The notes beneath the pieces are model-generated. The model saw nothing but the letters and a program-made list of their open reading frames with translations, ran no database searches and was not told the DNA's origin. From Zoogloea sp. (GTDB taxonomy: Bacteria; Pseudomonadota; Gammaproteobacteria; Burkholderiales; Rhodocyclaceae), in the NCBI RefSeq assembly GCF_028689785.1, contig NZ_JAQVCN010000004.1, forward strand, positions 112,046 through 176,045: 64,000 nucleotides of DNA. The letters are read 5' to 3'. Positions 51,050 to 59,128 of this stretch are shown here, piece after piece (the first letter of the stretch is position 1; every line of letters starts with the position of its first letter). The translations under genes and the position numbers were made by a program.

Positions 51050-51748
51050 TCAGGGCTCGACAACAAACCGATAGCCAATACCCGGTTCGGTCACGATGTG
51101 GTCCGGATTGGCCGGGTTGGCTTCGAGCTTCTTGCGCAGGTGTCCCATGTAGACACGAACATAGTGACTATCCTCTGCATGGGAAGGCCCCCACACGGCC
51201 TTGAGCAGTTGTCGATGCGTCAGCACGCAATCGGGATTGGCCAGCAGGTAAGCCAGCAGCCGAAACTCGATCGGGGTCAGATGCAGTGGCTGCCCGTTTT
51301 TTTCGACCAGCCGCCGGCCCAGGTCAACCTGGATTGAGCCGAACGCAAGCAGGCTGGGCCCGTCGGTGCCTGCGCGCTGACGGCGCCGCAGATGGGCCCG
51401 TATGCGCGCCAGCAACTCCGCCGATCCGAACGGTTTGGTGAGGTAGTCGTCGGCACCCGCATCGAGAGCGGCAACCTTCTCGGCTTCAGCGGTGCGGGCG
51501 GACAGGACGATGATCGGAATCTCCGACCAAGCACGGAGCTCCCGGATCAGGTCGATCCCGTCACCATCCGGCAGCCCGAGATCAAGCACCAGGAGGTCGG
51601 GTTTCCGCGTTCCCGTTTCGATGAGGCCACGCTTGAGCGAATCGGCTTCGAAGACCTCGCAGCCTTCGGCTTCCAGTGCCAGGCGCACGAAGCGGCGCAG
51701 ATTGGCTTCGTCCTCGACGACGATGACTGTCGGCATTGAGTGAGACAT
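51050..51748 (-). CDS. kdpE: Kdp operon response regulator
   Basis: A 232-residue OmpR-type regulator that activates kdp transcription under K+ limitation or salt stress. Receiver: VVEDEANLRR, acceptor Asp in LLVLDLGLPDGDG, Lys in YLTKPFG. Winged helix: LTPIEFRLLAYLLANPDCVLTHRQLLKAVWG (read in segments), HYVRVYMGHLRKKLE. AGGGAG 8-9 bp upstream supports the start at 51748; an upstream ATG at 51772 overlaps kdpD. Follows kdpD by 20 bp. Confidence 0.95.
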   Translation of the reverse strand: MSHSMPTVIVVEDEANLRRFVRLALEAEGCEVFEADSLKRGLIETGTRKPDLLVLDLGLPDGDGIDLIRELRAWSEIPIIVLSARTAEAEKVAALDAGADDYLTKPFGSAELLARIRAHLRRRQRAGTDGPSLLAFGSIQVDLGRRLVEKNGQPLHLTPIEFRLLAYLLANPDCVLTHRQLLKAVWGPSHAEDSHYVRVYMGHLRKKLEANPANPDHIVTEPGIGYRFVVEP

Positions 51749-51768
51749 GGCTGTTTTCTCCCTGACCT

Positions 51769-54486
51769 TCATGTTGCCGCGTCGGCTTCGTCGGTCTCAA
51801 GTGTCGGCGGAGACCCCAGAGGCAGGGTGAAGATGAAGCACGCTCCGCCACCGGGGCGTTGTCGTGCGTGGATGGTGCCCCCATGTGCTTCGACGATGGC
51901 ACGACAGATCGCCAGCCCCAGACCAACCCCGGGCGTATTACTCTCCGGCATCCCCCGCTCGAATTTCTTGAATATCGCCTCCTCACGACCAGGCGGCAGG
52001 CCCGGGCCGTCGTCCTCCAGGCGTATCTCCATCCTGCGGTCTGTCGTGATGGCCCGAATCCAGATGTGGCTACCCGACGGTGTGTACTTCAGCGCATTTT
52101 CAAGCAGATTGCAGAACACCCGCTGCATCAGAACCGAGTCCACCTCGATCAGAGGCAGATCCTCATCGAGTTCCACCCTGACCTGGTGCATGCCCAGCAC
52201 TGGCCGCAGGCTCTTTAGCGCACTGCCGACCACCTCCTCAACGGGCTGCCATTGACGGTTCAGCTGAATCCGGCCCGCTTGCAGGCGCGCCATGTCGAGC
52301 AGGTTGTCCACCTGAGCGTTGATCCGCAAAGCCTGCTCCCGCAGCTTCCGGGAGATGAGCGCTTGCGCATCGGTTGGCGGCGGCTGGGTCAGGAACATGG
52401 AATCCGCCAACCCGATCATCACGCTCAATGGCGTACGCAGATCATGGGAAATGGCGGACAGCAGGGAATTGCGCAGGCGCTCGGACTCCATCTGTACGGT
52501 GCTCTCCTGAGCCACAACAACGTAATGCACCCGTTCCAGGGCAATGGCGATCAGCGATGCGAAAGTCTCCAGCAGACGTCGCTGCTCGGGAATGAGAAGG
52601 CGGGCCGGATGGTGCATCTCCAGGGCCAGCACGCCACGCAGGCGCATGGGGGCCTTGAGGGGCAGATAAAGAACAGGGCTGGCCGGCAGCGTGTCGGTTC
52701 CTTGGCCGGCGGGCTCGGCATGGTCGAAGGCCCACTGGGCAATGCCGGGATCGATCTCGGGCAGGCCCGCGGAGGCAAAGATGGGGGCTTGCAGGCGATC
52801 AGCGTCGTCGGCAAGCAGGAAAGCCGACCGAGCGCCCATCTCCGCCATGAGAAACCGCTCACCAATCTCGGCAATCTGCTCCGGCAACAAGGCTGCGGAC
52901 AGGTCCCGCGACATTTCGTAGAGGGCTCTGACACGGCTCTCCCGACTACCTGCGACATACGCCTGGTATTTGTACCCGGCGGTGAGCTGGCCCACCACCA
53001 GGCCGACAACCAACATCACCGCGAAGGTCATCAGGTACTGAACGTCGCTGACCGCGAAGGACATCCGTGGCGGAACGAAAAAGAAGTCGAAGATGGCCAC
53101 GCATAAGAAGGACGCCATCACCGCAGGGCCTCGACCGAAGCGGACCGCCACGAACACGACCCCGAGCAGAAAGACCATGACGATATTGGCCAGATCAAAC
53201 AGCGGATGCAGCGGGGTGGCAAGCAGCCCGGCCAGACCACAGACCACGACGGTCAACGCGTAGGCCCGCCCGTCAACCGCGAGCGGGCCTGCAGGCCGTT
53301 GTGAAAGGCCCTCGGCTGCGGGCACATGCCCATCCCCGCGCGCCACCTGAATGACATCGAGATCAGGGGCTCGCTGTCCGATCCGATCGGCCACCGAGCG
53401 CGTCCAGATACGCCAGGGCGATGGCTCGTCCCGGCCGACCATGATCCGGGAAAGGTTGTGGGCACGAGCGTAATGCACCGCCTCATCCTCAACCTTCGTG
53501 CCTGCAACGGTCGCGGTGGTGGCACCAAGCTCCTCGGCGAGCTTGAGTGTCTTCAGGATGCGCTCCCGGCTACCGGCCGACAGGTACTGGCGATCCGGGG
53601 TCTCCACATGGATCGCATGCCAGGGCGCCTCGAGGCGCCCGGCAATGCGAGCAGCGGTACGCACGATCTTCTCGCTCCCCACGCCAGGCCCGATGCAGGC
53701 CAGTAGTGAGTCCTGGGTCTGCCAGACAGGGGAGACCAGCCGATCACGCCGGTACTGTTGCACATCATCGTCCACCCGGTCGGCCGTACGGCGCAGGGCC
53801 AGTTCGCGCAAGGCCAGCAGATTGCCCTTGCGGAAGAAGTTGCGGATCGCCCGTTCCGCCTGATTGGGCAGATAGACCTTGCCGTCCCGGAGGCGCTCCA
53901 GCAGCTCATCCGGCGGCAGATCCACCAGAACGACCTCGTCGGCGTCATCGAAGACCTTGTCCGGCACCGTCTCCCAGACGCGAATGCCGGTGATGCCGCT
54001 GACCACGTCGTTAAGGCTCTCCAGGTGCTGGACATTGATGGTGGTATACACGTCGATGCCGGCCGCCAGCAGCTCGTCCACGTCGTGCCAGCGCTTGGGG
54101 TGACGTGAGCCCGCGACATTGGAATGGGCCAGTTCGTCCATCAGGATGAGTGCCGGTTTGCGCGCCAGGGCCAGATCCAGATCAAACTCGGCCAGTACGC
54201 GCCCCCGGTAGGGCACCTCAACCATCGCGATGCGCTCTATCCCGTCGGCCATCGCTTCGGTTTCCGCACGCCCGTGGGTTTCAACCACACCGATGACCAC
54301 ATCAACACCCTGGATGAGTTGCTGGCGCGCCGCCGCGAGCATGGCGCATGTCTTGCCGACGCCAGCGGAGGCGCCGAAGAAGATCTTCAAACGCCCGCGG
54401 CCGGCCCGCGCCTCATCCTGCTGCACCCGCGCGAGCAGTTCGTCGGGGTCAGGGCGCCCCTTGCCGGGGAGCTCACCAAGCGCCAT
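51769..54486 (-). CDS. kdpD: Kdp sensor histidine kinase
   Basis: A 905-residue kinase that senses K+ limitation and phosphorylates KdpE. The N-terminal KdpD domain has Walker A FFGASAGVGKTCAM (GASAG instead of the usual GAAPG) and Walker B LILMDELAHSN. A Usp-like domain (~250-375), four membrane helices (~400-500), a GAF-like region and HisKA/HATPase follow, with SAISHDLRTPLSVM (~680) and GVGLGLAICRAI. A GGAGG site precedes ATG 54486. Length matches the family (894). The gene lies 2 bp after the CorA-like gene, so its expression is coupled to the accessory genes upstream. Confidence 0.95.
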   Translation of the reverse strand: MALGELPGKGRPDPDELLARVQQDEARAGRGRLKIFFGASAGVGKTCAMLAAARQQLIQGVDVVIGVVETHGRAETEAMADGIERIAMVEVPYRGRVLAEFDLDLALARKPALILMDELAHSNVAGSRHPKRWHDVDELLAAGIDVYTTINVQHLESLNDVVSGITGIRVWETVPDKVFDDADEVVLVDLPPDELLERLRDGKVYLPNQAERAIRNFFRKGNLLALRELALRRTADRVDDDVQQYRRDRLVSPVWQTQDSLLACIGPGVGSEKIVRTAARIAGRLEAPWHAIHVETPDRQYLSAGSRERILKTLKLAEELGATTATVAGTKVEDEAVHYARAHNLSRIMVGRDEPSPWRIWTRSVADRIGQRAPDLDVIQVARGDGHVPAAEGLSQRPAGPLAVDGRAYALTVVVCGLAGLLATPLHPLFDLANIVMVFLLGVVFVAVRFGRGPAVMASFLCVAIFDFFFVPPRMSFAVSDVQYLMTFAVMLVVGLVVGQLTAGYKYQAYVAGSRESRVRALYEMSRDLSAALLPEQIAEIGERFLMAEMGARSAFLLADDADRLQAPIFASAGLPEIDPGIAQWAFDHAEPAGQGTDTLPASPVLYLPLKAPMRLRGVLALEMHHPARLLIPEQRRLLETFASLIAIALERVHYVVVAQESTVQMESERLRNSLLSAISHDLRTPLSVMIGLADSMFLTQPPPTDAQALISRKLREQALRINAQVDNLLDMARLQAGRIQLNRQWQPVEEVVGSALKSLRPVLGMHQVRVELDEDLPLIEVDSVLMQRVFCNLLENALKYTPSGSHIWIRAITTDRRMEIRLEDDGPGLPPGREEAIFKKFERGMPESNTPGVGLGLAICRAIVEAHGGTIHARQRPGGGACFIFTLPLGSPPTLETDEADAAT

Positions 54487-54488
54487 TC

Positions 54489-56123
54489 CTATTCCTCCGC
54501 CTTCCTGAACACACGGGCCAGGGACGTCCACTTGGCCCGGAGACCGAGACGCTCGTCGGACACGGCCTCCAGGAAGTCCGAGAGTCGCTTGGAGCGGGCA
54601 ACCGCAAACAGCACAAGACCCAGGGCGGCGCCGGTCACCAGACTGAACTGCAGCAGCTTGCGCGACTCCGGCACCTCCGGGAAGTTGAACAGATTCATCC
54701 CGAAGTATCCGGTCACCACGGTGGCAATCAGGCCAAAGATGGTCACCACGGTAAGTCTCAGCACGGTAGCCGACTGACGCCGCTGACTGTCGCTATCCAG
54801 GTAGGCACTCATCTCGCGAACCTGACCCTTCACATCGGAGAACAGCTCGTCATTGCGCAGCAGGCGTGTGGTGCGCTGGAACAACGCCTGCACCAGCCCC
54901 TGCTCGGAGACCTCATGAAACCAGTAACGATGGGTGAAGCGCAGAAAGGTCTCGAAGGACTGACGGATGCGCCGCTTGAAGCGGCGTACCGATTCACTGT
55001 CGCGAATATCCAGATCATTCACCGCACTGGCCAGCCCGTCTGAAAAGGAGAGGAGGGCGGCGCGATGAAAGTGGGCGATCAGGAAAACGAGGAAATACTG
55101 GTGCCGGAAGCGGGCCAGGAAGCCTTGGTCCGCATCACGGAAGTAATCCGATCCGGCTTCGCCCACCAGCAGCAGTGCATTCCCGGTGCAGATGAAGCGG
55201 GTATTGGGCCCGCCATCCGAATCGGTCCAGTAGCGATCCTCGCAGTGCAGTCGTTCGAAGCGGACCACCGCCGGATCGCGCAATGGCACCGGATCGCGGG
55301 ACGACAGGTTGGCAGCGAAGCCGATGCGGATGAAATCCTCCCGGCTGAGACGGCGCGGGTTATCCAGGGCCAGGTAGGCCATCATGGGCATCCGGTAGTA
55401 CTCAATCAGCCGAAAACGCAGTTCGCTGATCTCCTCCTCTTGATCGAGTACCAGCGGCCGCAGCAGCCAGGCCCACAGGGCGCCGACACAAGGTGCCCGG
55501 TTTCTGCATACGAAATGCAGATAACGCGCCCGGTTTTCGGAGTCAGAGGCGGCGAGCACCTGCCCCTGGCGGTCCAGCAACTCGGAGCGATACACGTTGT
55601 GCACGCCCTGTCCGTCGCTATCCCAGCCTGTAGGGTAGGCCCGGCCGAAGCGGTAGAGCAGCTCCAACGCGGTGGAGAGGGGCAGATCATCGGCAGCAAC
55701 CTCCACATTGAGAAGGGCCACATCCATGTCGAGGAACAGGTACAGGTCTACATGCGCTACCCGCAGGTAGATCGGCGTATCCCCGGCACGCAGGGTAACG
55801 TTCAGGCCAGCCACGTCGGTGCGCCGGTATACAGCCATTGGCGCAGCCCGATGAGCCCTTCCGCCCGAGCCGCCAGAACGGCTTTCGCCATACAGAAAGC
55901 GCTGCACGTAGGGCAAAAAGGCCACGAACTCCTTGTAGTGGCGCTCCTGGAAATCTGCCGGATCGGCGGTGAACTCGTCGTCAACGGGTGCCCACTGGCC
56001 GTCAGCGGTCATCAAGTGATGAATGCGGGCGACGTTTTCACCCGAGAAAGCGGGCCGGATCTGAACCGGCCATACCAGTACATCCCGGAAATGGCGCACA
56101 AGGTGCTCTGGTTGTGAAAGCAT
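54489..56123 (-). CDS. Large CorA-like membrane protein in the kdp operon
   Basis: A 544-residue protein. Two C-terminal membrane helices (~455-520) flank GYFGMNLFNFPE, where GMN is the CorA/Mrs2/ZntB pore signature. The N-terminal ~430 residues, with two aromatic-rich blocks (TPIYLRVAHVDLYLFLDMDV, FRHQYFLVFLIAHFHRAALL), are longer than the ~260-residue cytoplasmic domain of ordinary CorA. Divalent-cation transport is the family role; partnering with KdpD or K+ flux is inferred from the 2-bp gap to kdpD. GGGAG precedes the start. It may be a fused or specialised CorA. Confidence 0.72.
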   Translation of the reverse strand: MLSQPEHLVRHFRDVLVWPVQIRPAFSGENVARIHHLMTADGQWAPVDDEFTADPADFQERHYKEFVAFLPYVQRFLYGESRSGGSGGRAHRAAPMAVYRRTDVAGLNVTLRAGDTPIYLRVAHVDLYLFLDMDVALLNVEVAADDLPLSTALELLYRFGRAYPTGWDSDGQGVHNVYRSELLDRQGQVLAASDSENRARYLHFVCRNRAPCVGALWAWLLRPLVLDQEEEISELRFRLIEYYRMPMMAYLALDNPRRLSREDFIRIGFAANLSSRDPVPLRDPAVVRFERLHCEDRYWTDSDGGPNTRFICTGNALLLVGEAGSDYFRDADQGFLARFRHQYFLVFLIAHFHRAALLSFSDGLASAVNDLDIRDSESVRRFKRRIRQSFETFLRFTHRYWFHEVSEQGLVQALFQRTTRLLRNDELFSDVKGQVREMSAYLDSDSQRRQSATVLRLTVVTIFGLIATVVTGYFGMNLFNFPEVPESRKLLQFSLVTGAALGLVLFAVARSKRLSDFLEAVSDERLGLRAKWTSLARVFRKAEE

Positions 56124-56205
56124 GGGTCTCCCTTTTTCTTGTCCCCGGGCGGCCCGGAATGCCTGGCCTCCGCTGCTGGCGCCGCACCTGAAGGTCACCG
56201 ACTGG

Positions 56206-56403
56206 CTAGTCTTCCGTTCTGGCCGACTTCCGGCAACGGTCGGCAGACTCGGCCATTTCCGCCAGTGTGCGCCTTCGGGCCAGCGCCGCCAGTGCCACCT
56301 TGCACTTGGGTGAGCACGTCAGGGCACACCCCCAGGCAAGACGGTGGAGTACCACCGGGACTTCATGCCGGGCACCACACACCGGGCACACATGGATGGG
56401 CAT
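56206..56403 (-). CDS. Small zinc-ribbon-like protein
   Basis: A 65-residue protein. C6-P-V-C9 and C30-S-P-K-C34 (with C26) make a plausible four-Cys zinc site; the C-terminal half is a charged helix (ALARRRTLAEMAESADRC). It starts 3 bp after the upstream gene's stop, and 82 bp separate it from the CorA-like gene. Length is short but the Cys arrangement and packing support it. Function unknown. Confidence 0.6.
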   Translation of the reverse strand: MPIHVCPVCGARHEVPVVLHRLAWGCALTCSPKCKVALAALARRRTLAEMAESADRCRKSARTED

Positions 56404-56406
56404 GTT

Positions 56407-56715
56407 TTACAGGGCCCGCAACGCGTAACGCACCAGGGCGACCGGATGGTCGGCCACGCCCCTGGCCACGATATAGATGTTGCAGTTCTCCACGGGGCCA
56501 ACGGCGAAGGCCATACCCATGGCGGCATTGCCCGACACCGCGAGGCGCACCGGGCGATGCTGGCCGGCCAGACAGACGCGCAAGGCCTCCCGCCCCAGCG
56601 GGGATGCCGGAAACCCGAAAGGCTCGGGCACGCCCGACGCATCAAGGATGGCCACCTCACAGCTGTTCTCGCGTGCAAGGATGCCAACACACAGTTCAAC
56701 AGGACTCACGTTCAT
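56407..56715 (-). CDS. Hypothetical protein in kdp operon
   Basis: About 102 residues from MNVSPVELCVGILARE (an in-frame ATG four codons earlier, at 56727, is equally possible). Alternating beta strands (LCVGILARENSCEVAILDAS, VRLAVSGNAAMGMAFAVG, CNIYIVARGVADHPVALVRY) suggest a compact alpha/beta domain; the first strand pair recalls RNase H-like folds but no acidic active-site set is evident. Not recognised otherwise. Lies between the mini-ArgB gene and the zinc-ribbon gene, same strand. Confidence 0.6.
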   Translation of the reverse strand: MNVSPVELCVGILARENSCEVAILDASGVPEPFGFPASPLGREALRVCLAGQHRPVRLAVSGNAAMGMAFAVGPVENCNIYIVARGVADHPVALVRYALRAL

Positions 56716-56816
56716 CTCCTCATTCATCCGGCGACAGGTATAGCGCGCTCTTGGCGACCACTCCTGCAGTTCCATCCGGGCGTACCAGGGTTCCACGACT
56801 TTCGCTGGTCAGTATT

Positions 56817-57152
56817 TCAAGCAGCAGGACGTCGGGGCGCCGCGTGCAGCTTCAAGAAGCCTCCATCCACACCGGTGAGACCTGCCGCCCGGCCGCCATG
56901 ACGGCTGATCAGGCTGACCAGTTCTGCATTGAGGACGCTACCGCGATGGACGACAACCAGACGGAGCCCGACGAGGCTGAGCAAGGCCAGATCCCGCCCC
57001 AGGCTGTTCCACGCGAGAGGATGTCCGGCGCTGCTGCGCTGGTAGTCGATGACGAAAGTCTTACCGTGATAGGCGTAGATGTAGGGAAGCGCTTCGGCAA
57101 GAACCCGAGCCTGCTCTCTGCCAAGTGCATTGGACGCAAGTGCCATACTCAT
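56817..57152 (-). CDS. Miniature acetylglutamate-kinase-like protein lacking catalytic residues
   Basis: A 111-residue protein. AEALPYIYAYHGKTFVIDY (19-37), LGRDLALLSLVGLRLVVVH (51-69) and ISRHGGRAAGLTGVDGGF (82-99) follow ArgB in order (LPYIxxxxGKTxVIKYGG; DxxLLKxVGxxPVVVHGGG; GGxAVGLTGxDGG). About 50 residues between blocks two and three, and the whole C-terminal nucleotide domain, are absent. The phosphate-binding Lys of VIKYGG is Asp here, GG is QR, and VVVHGGG is VVVHRGS, so kinase activity is not expected. It lies 15 bp after the EIIA-Ntr-like gene. It may be a regulatory relic of the amino-acid-kinase fold; the function is unknown. Confidence 0.65.
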   Translation of the reverse strand: MSMALASNALGREQARVLAEALPYIYAYHGKTFVIDYQRSSAGHPLAWNSLGRDLALLSLVGLRLVVVHRGSVLNAELVSLISRHGGRAAGLTGVDGGFLKLHAAPRRPAA

Positions 57153-57167
57153 GCCTGCATGATCCCT

Positions 57168-57638
57168 TCAGGCCACGGCGGCCAGCCACGACCGGAAGAG
57201 CGCCTTGATTGCGTTGGGGTCATTGCAGGCATGCAGGGCCTCGCGAAAGCGTGGATCGGTGAAGAGACCGGACACCCCGGCGAGAATCCCCAGGTGAATG
57301 TCCGTCGCCCGCTCGGGAACCAGCAGCACGATGAAGTCCGAGACCGGTTTGCCATCGGGCGACTGGAAAGGCATCGGGCGCCTGGGCCTCACATAAGCCG
57401 CGTGGGTCTGGCGCAGCCCCTTGATACGGCCATGGGGAATCGCCACTCCCTGGCCAAGCGCAGTGGAGCCAAAGGCTTCCCGCTGCGCCAACGCCTCGGC
57501 GACCACCACGCGGGGCAGCCCGTGCCAGCGCTGCATGACCTGGCCCACCTCGTCGAAGAGTGCGGCGGCTCCGCTGACGTTAAGGTCGAGCAGAATGTCT
57601 TCGGGAAACAGGATGTCGGCAATCGAGATCATGTCCAT
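57168..57638 (-). CDS. EIIA-Ntr-like PTS protein (PtsN paralogue) in kdp operon
   Basis: A 156-residue PTS EIIA type-2 domain. The phosphorylatable His is H69 in GVAIPHGRIKGL (E. coli PtsN H73), and AEALAQREAFGSTALGQGVA and DFIVLLVPERATDIHLG follow the PtsN pattern. Unlike most ptsN genes it is not next to rpoN or hpf. In E. coli dephospho-PtsN binds KdpD (stimulating it) and TrkA (inhibiting it), so a PtsN-like protein encoded in the kdp operon points to K+ control. GGAG precedes the start. Lies 15 bp after the porin gene. Confidence 0.88.
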   Translation of the reverse strand: MDMISIADILFPEDILLDLNVSGAAALFDEVGQVMQRWHGLPRVVVAEALAQREAFGSTALGQGVAIPHGRIKGLRQTHAAYVRPRRPMPFQSPDGKPVSDFIVLLVPERATDIHLGILAGVSGLFTDPRFREALHACNDPNAIKALFRSWLAAVA

Positions 57639-57653
57639 TTTCTCCGGCCCCGC

Positions 57654-58523
57654 TCAGAAGCTTCGACTGATCGAGAGGACGATCGTCGCCCGGCCCGCAT
57701 CGCGGCTGCGCGAACCGCTGCCGCTTCCATCGCTGCCCATGCTGCTGCTGAAACAGTAGAACTCCCCATTGGCACAGCGCCCCTGGGCGTCGCTGCCCAC
57801 GTAGCTGGCGCCCACCATCCAGCCTGACACCTCCTTGGTGATGCCAATGCGCCAATCCAAGTAGCGGCCGTCGTAGGTCGAGCCGTCGGCATTGCGGTAC
57901 GAGAAGTCGCGCAGCAGCAGGTGCCCGATATGTGCGCCGAGCACGTAGCCATTGCCGAAGTCGTGGGTGGCCGACAGGTCCACGTAGCCCGTCCCCCGGG
58001 TGCCCGGCATGGAGAAGTAGTCCGTGACGGCGTGCGAGTACTTCAGGGTCAGGAACCGCCATGTCCCCGCGAGATAGAGCTCGCCGTTATTGACGCCCCC
58101 ACTGGCCGCCCGGCCCGGGTGGCGCCGATTGACACCCGCAAAGGCGGTCTCCAGGCGCGTCCCGGGGTAGTAGTAGTACAGCGCCCCCATATCCAGGTCG
58201 ACATCGCCCACGCGGGTCTTGTAGCCGGCATAGAAGTCCATCTCCAGGCTGCCCTCCGGATAGCCCGCGCCGCTGCTCACATTGGAGTTCCAGTTGCCGG
58301 CGTAGAGCCCGGATGCATGGGCGTAATCGAATCCCCCCTGCACGGCCGGCTTGCCAAAAGTCTGATCGAGCCCCCGGAAACGGTAGCTGCTGACGAGCCC
58401 TGCATTGGCCGTCAGCGAGGACGGGGATGACGCACCCTCCGCGTCCTGCTGCGCGTGGGCGGGTGAATGGAAGGCGGTGGCAGCCAGAGCCAGCATGGCA
58501 AGGCGTTGGATCGTGTTCGACAT
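57654..58523 (-). CDS. TorF-type putative porin
   Basis: A 289-residue outer-membrane protein starting at MSNTIQRLAMLALAATAFHS. Signal peptide (~1-25, ending AHA), then TANAGLVSSYRFRGLDQTFGKPAVQGGFDYAH (read in segments), the hallmark of the TorF/Gcw_chp porin family, then paired beta-strands and the terminal IVLSISRSF with a C-terminal Phe. It could admit cations or small solutes for the Kdp pump. It lies between kdpC and the EIIA-Ntr-like gene with gaps of 20 and 15 bp. Confidence 0.85.
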   Translation of the reverse strand: MSNTIQRLAMLALAATAFHSPAHAQQDAEGASSPSSLTANAGLVSSYRFRGLDQTFGKPAVQGGFDYAHASGLYAGNWNSNVSSGAGYPEGSLEMDFYAGYKTRVGDVDLDMGALYYYYPGTRLETAFAGVNRRHPGRAASGGVNNGELYLAGTWRFLTLKYSHAVTDYFSMPGTRGTGYVDLSATHDFGNGYVLGAHIGHLLLRDFSYRNADGSTYDGRYLDWRIGITKEVSGWMVGASYVGSDAQGRCANGEFYCFSSSMGSDGSGSGSRSRDAGRATIVLSISRSF

Positions 58524-58543
58524 GTTTCTGCGTGACTCCCGAT

Positions 58544-59118
58544 TCAGTTCTTCAGCGCATCCAGCGCCAGGTTGAGCTTCAGTACATTGACCCGCGCTTC
58601 GCCGAGCAGCCCCCATTGGCGACCCTCGGTATGGGTATCGATCAGCACCTTGAGCTGCGCCTCCGGCAAGCCGCGCGCTTTCGCCACCCGTCCCGCCTGC
58701 CACAGGGCAGCGGCCGGGCTGATGTGCGGGTCGAGGCCGCTGGCAGAGGCAGTCACCAGGTCGGCGGGCACGGGGGCCGAATTGCCCGGGTCGGCGGCGC
58801 GCAGTGCTTCGACGCGGGCTTTCACCGCCTCCACCAGGGCCGGGTTGAGAGGGCCCTGGTTGGAGCCGGACGACGCCGTTGCGTTGTAGGGTTGGGGGGC
58901 GGTGGCCGAAGGGCGCCCCCAGAAGTGCGTCGGGTCGCTGAAGTGCTGGCCGATCAGGCTCGACCCGATGGGCTTGCCATCCTGGAAGATCAGGCTGCCT
59001 GTTCCGGGAAGACCGCGCCGGCAATGCCGGTGACGGCCAGGGGATAGGCAAGACCGGTGATGGCGCTCAGCAGCACGAACACGCTGAGGGCGGGACGCAA
59101 GAAGGTTTTCATGCTCAT
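58544..59118 (-). pseudogene. kdpC: kdpC, interrupted by a frameshift
   Basis: KdpC is the single-span subunit of the KdpFABC potassium pump. The first 42 codons ([20 protein letters not shown] ... [13 protein letters not shown]) are normal, but TGA at 58990-58992 ends this frame. The expected continuation [20 protein letters not shown], through [27 protein letters not shown] and [10 protein letters not shown], is present in another frame to 58544. The 575-bp span is one short of a multiple of three, consistent with loss of one (or four) bases near GAACAGGCAGCC. All family motifs remain, so this is a recent mutation or a sequencing error; no slippery sequence is evident. Confidence 0.85.
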
Positions 59119-59128
59119 GTCTCCAGGT

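Noticed and set aside
58544..59118. Programmed frameshift as explanation for kdpC
   Set aside because: No slippery heptamer, stimulatory stem or internal Shine-Dalgarno is evident at GAACAGGCAGCC; mutation or sequencing error is simpler.
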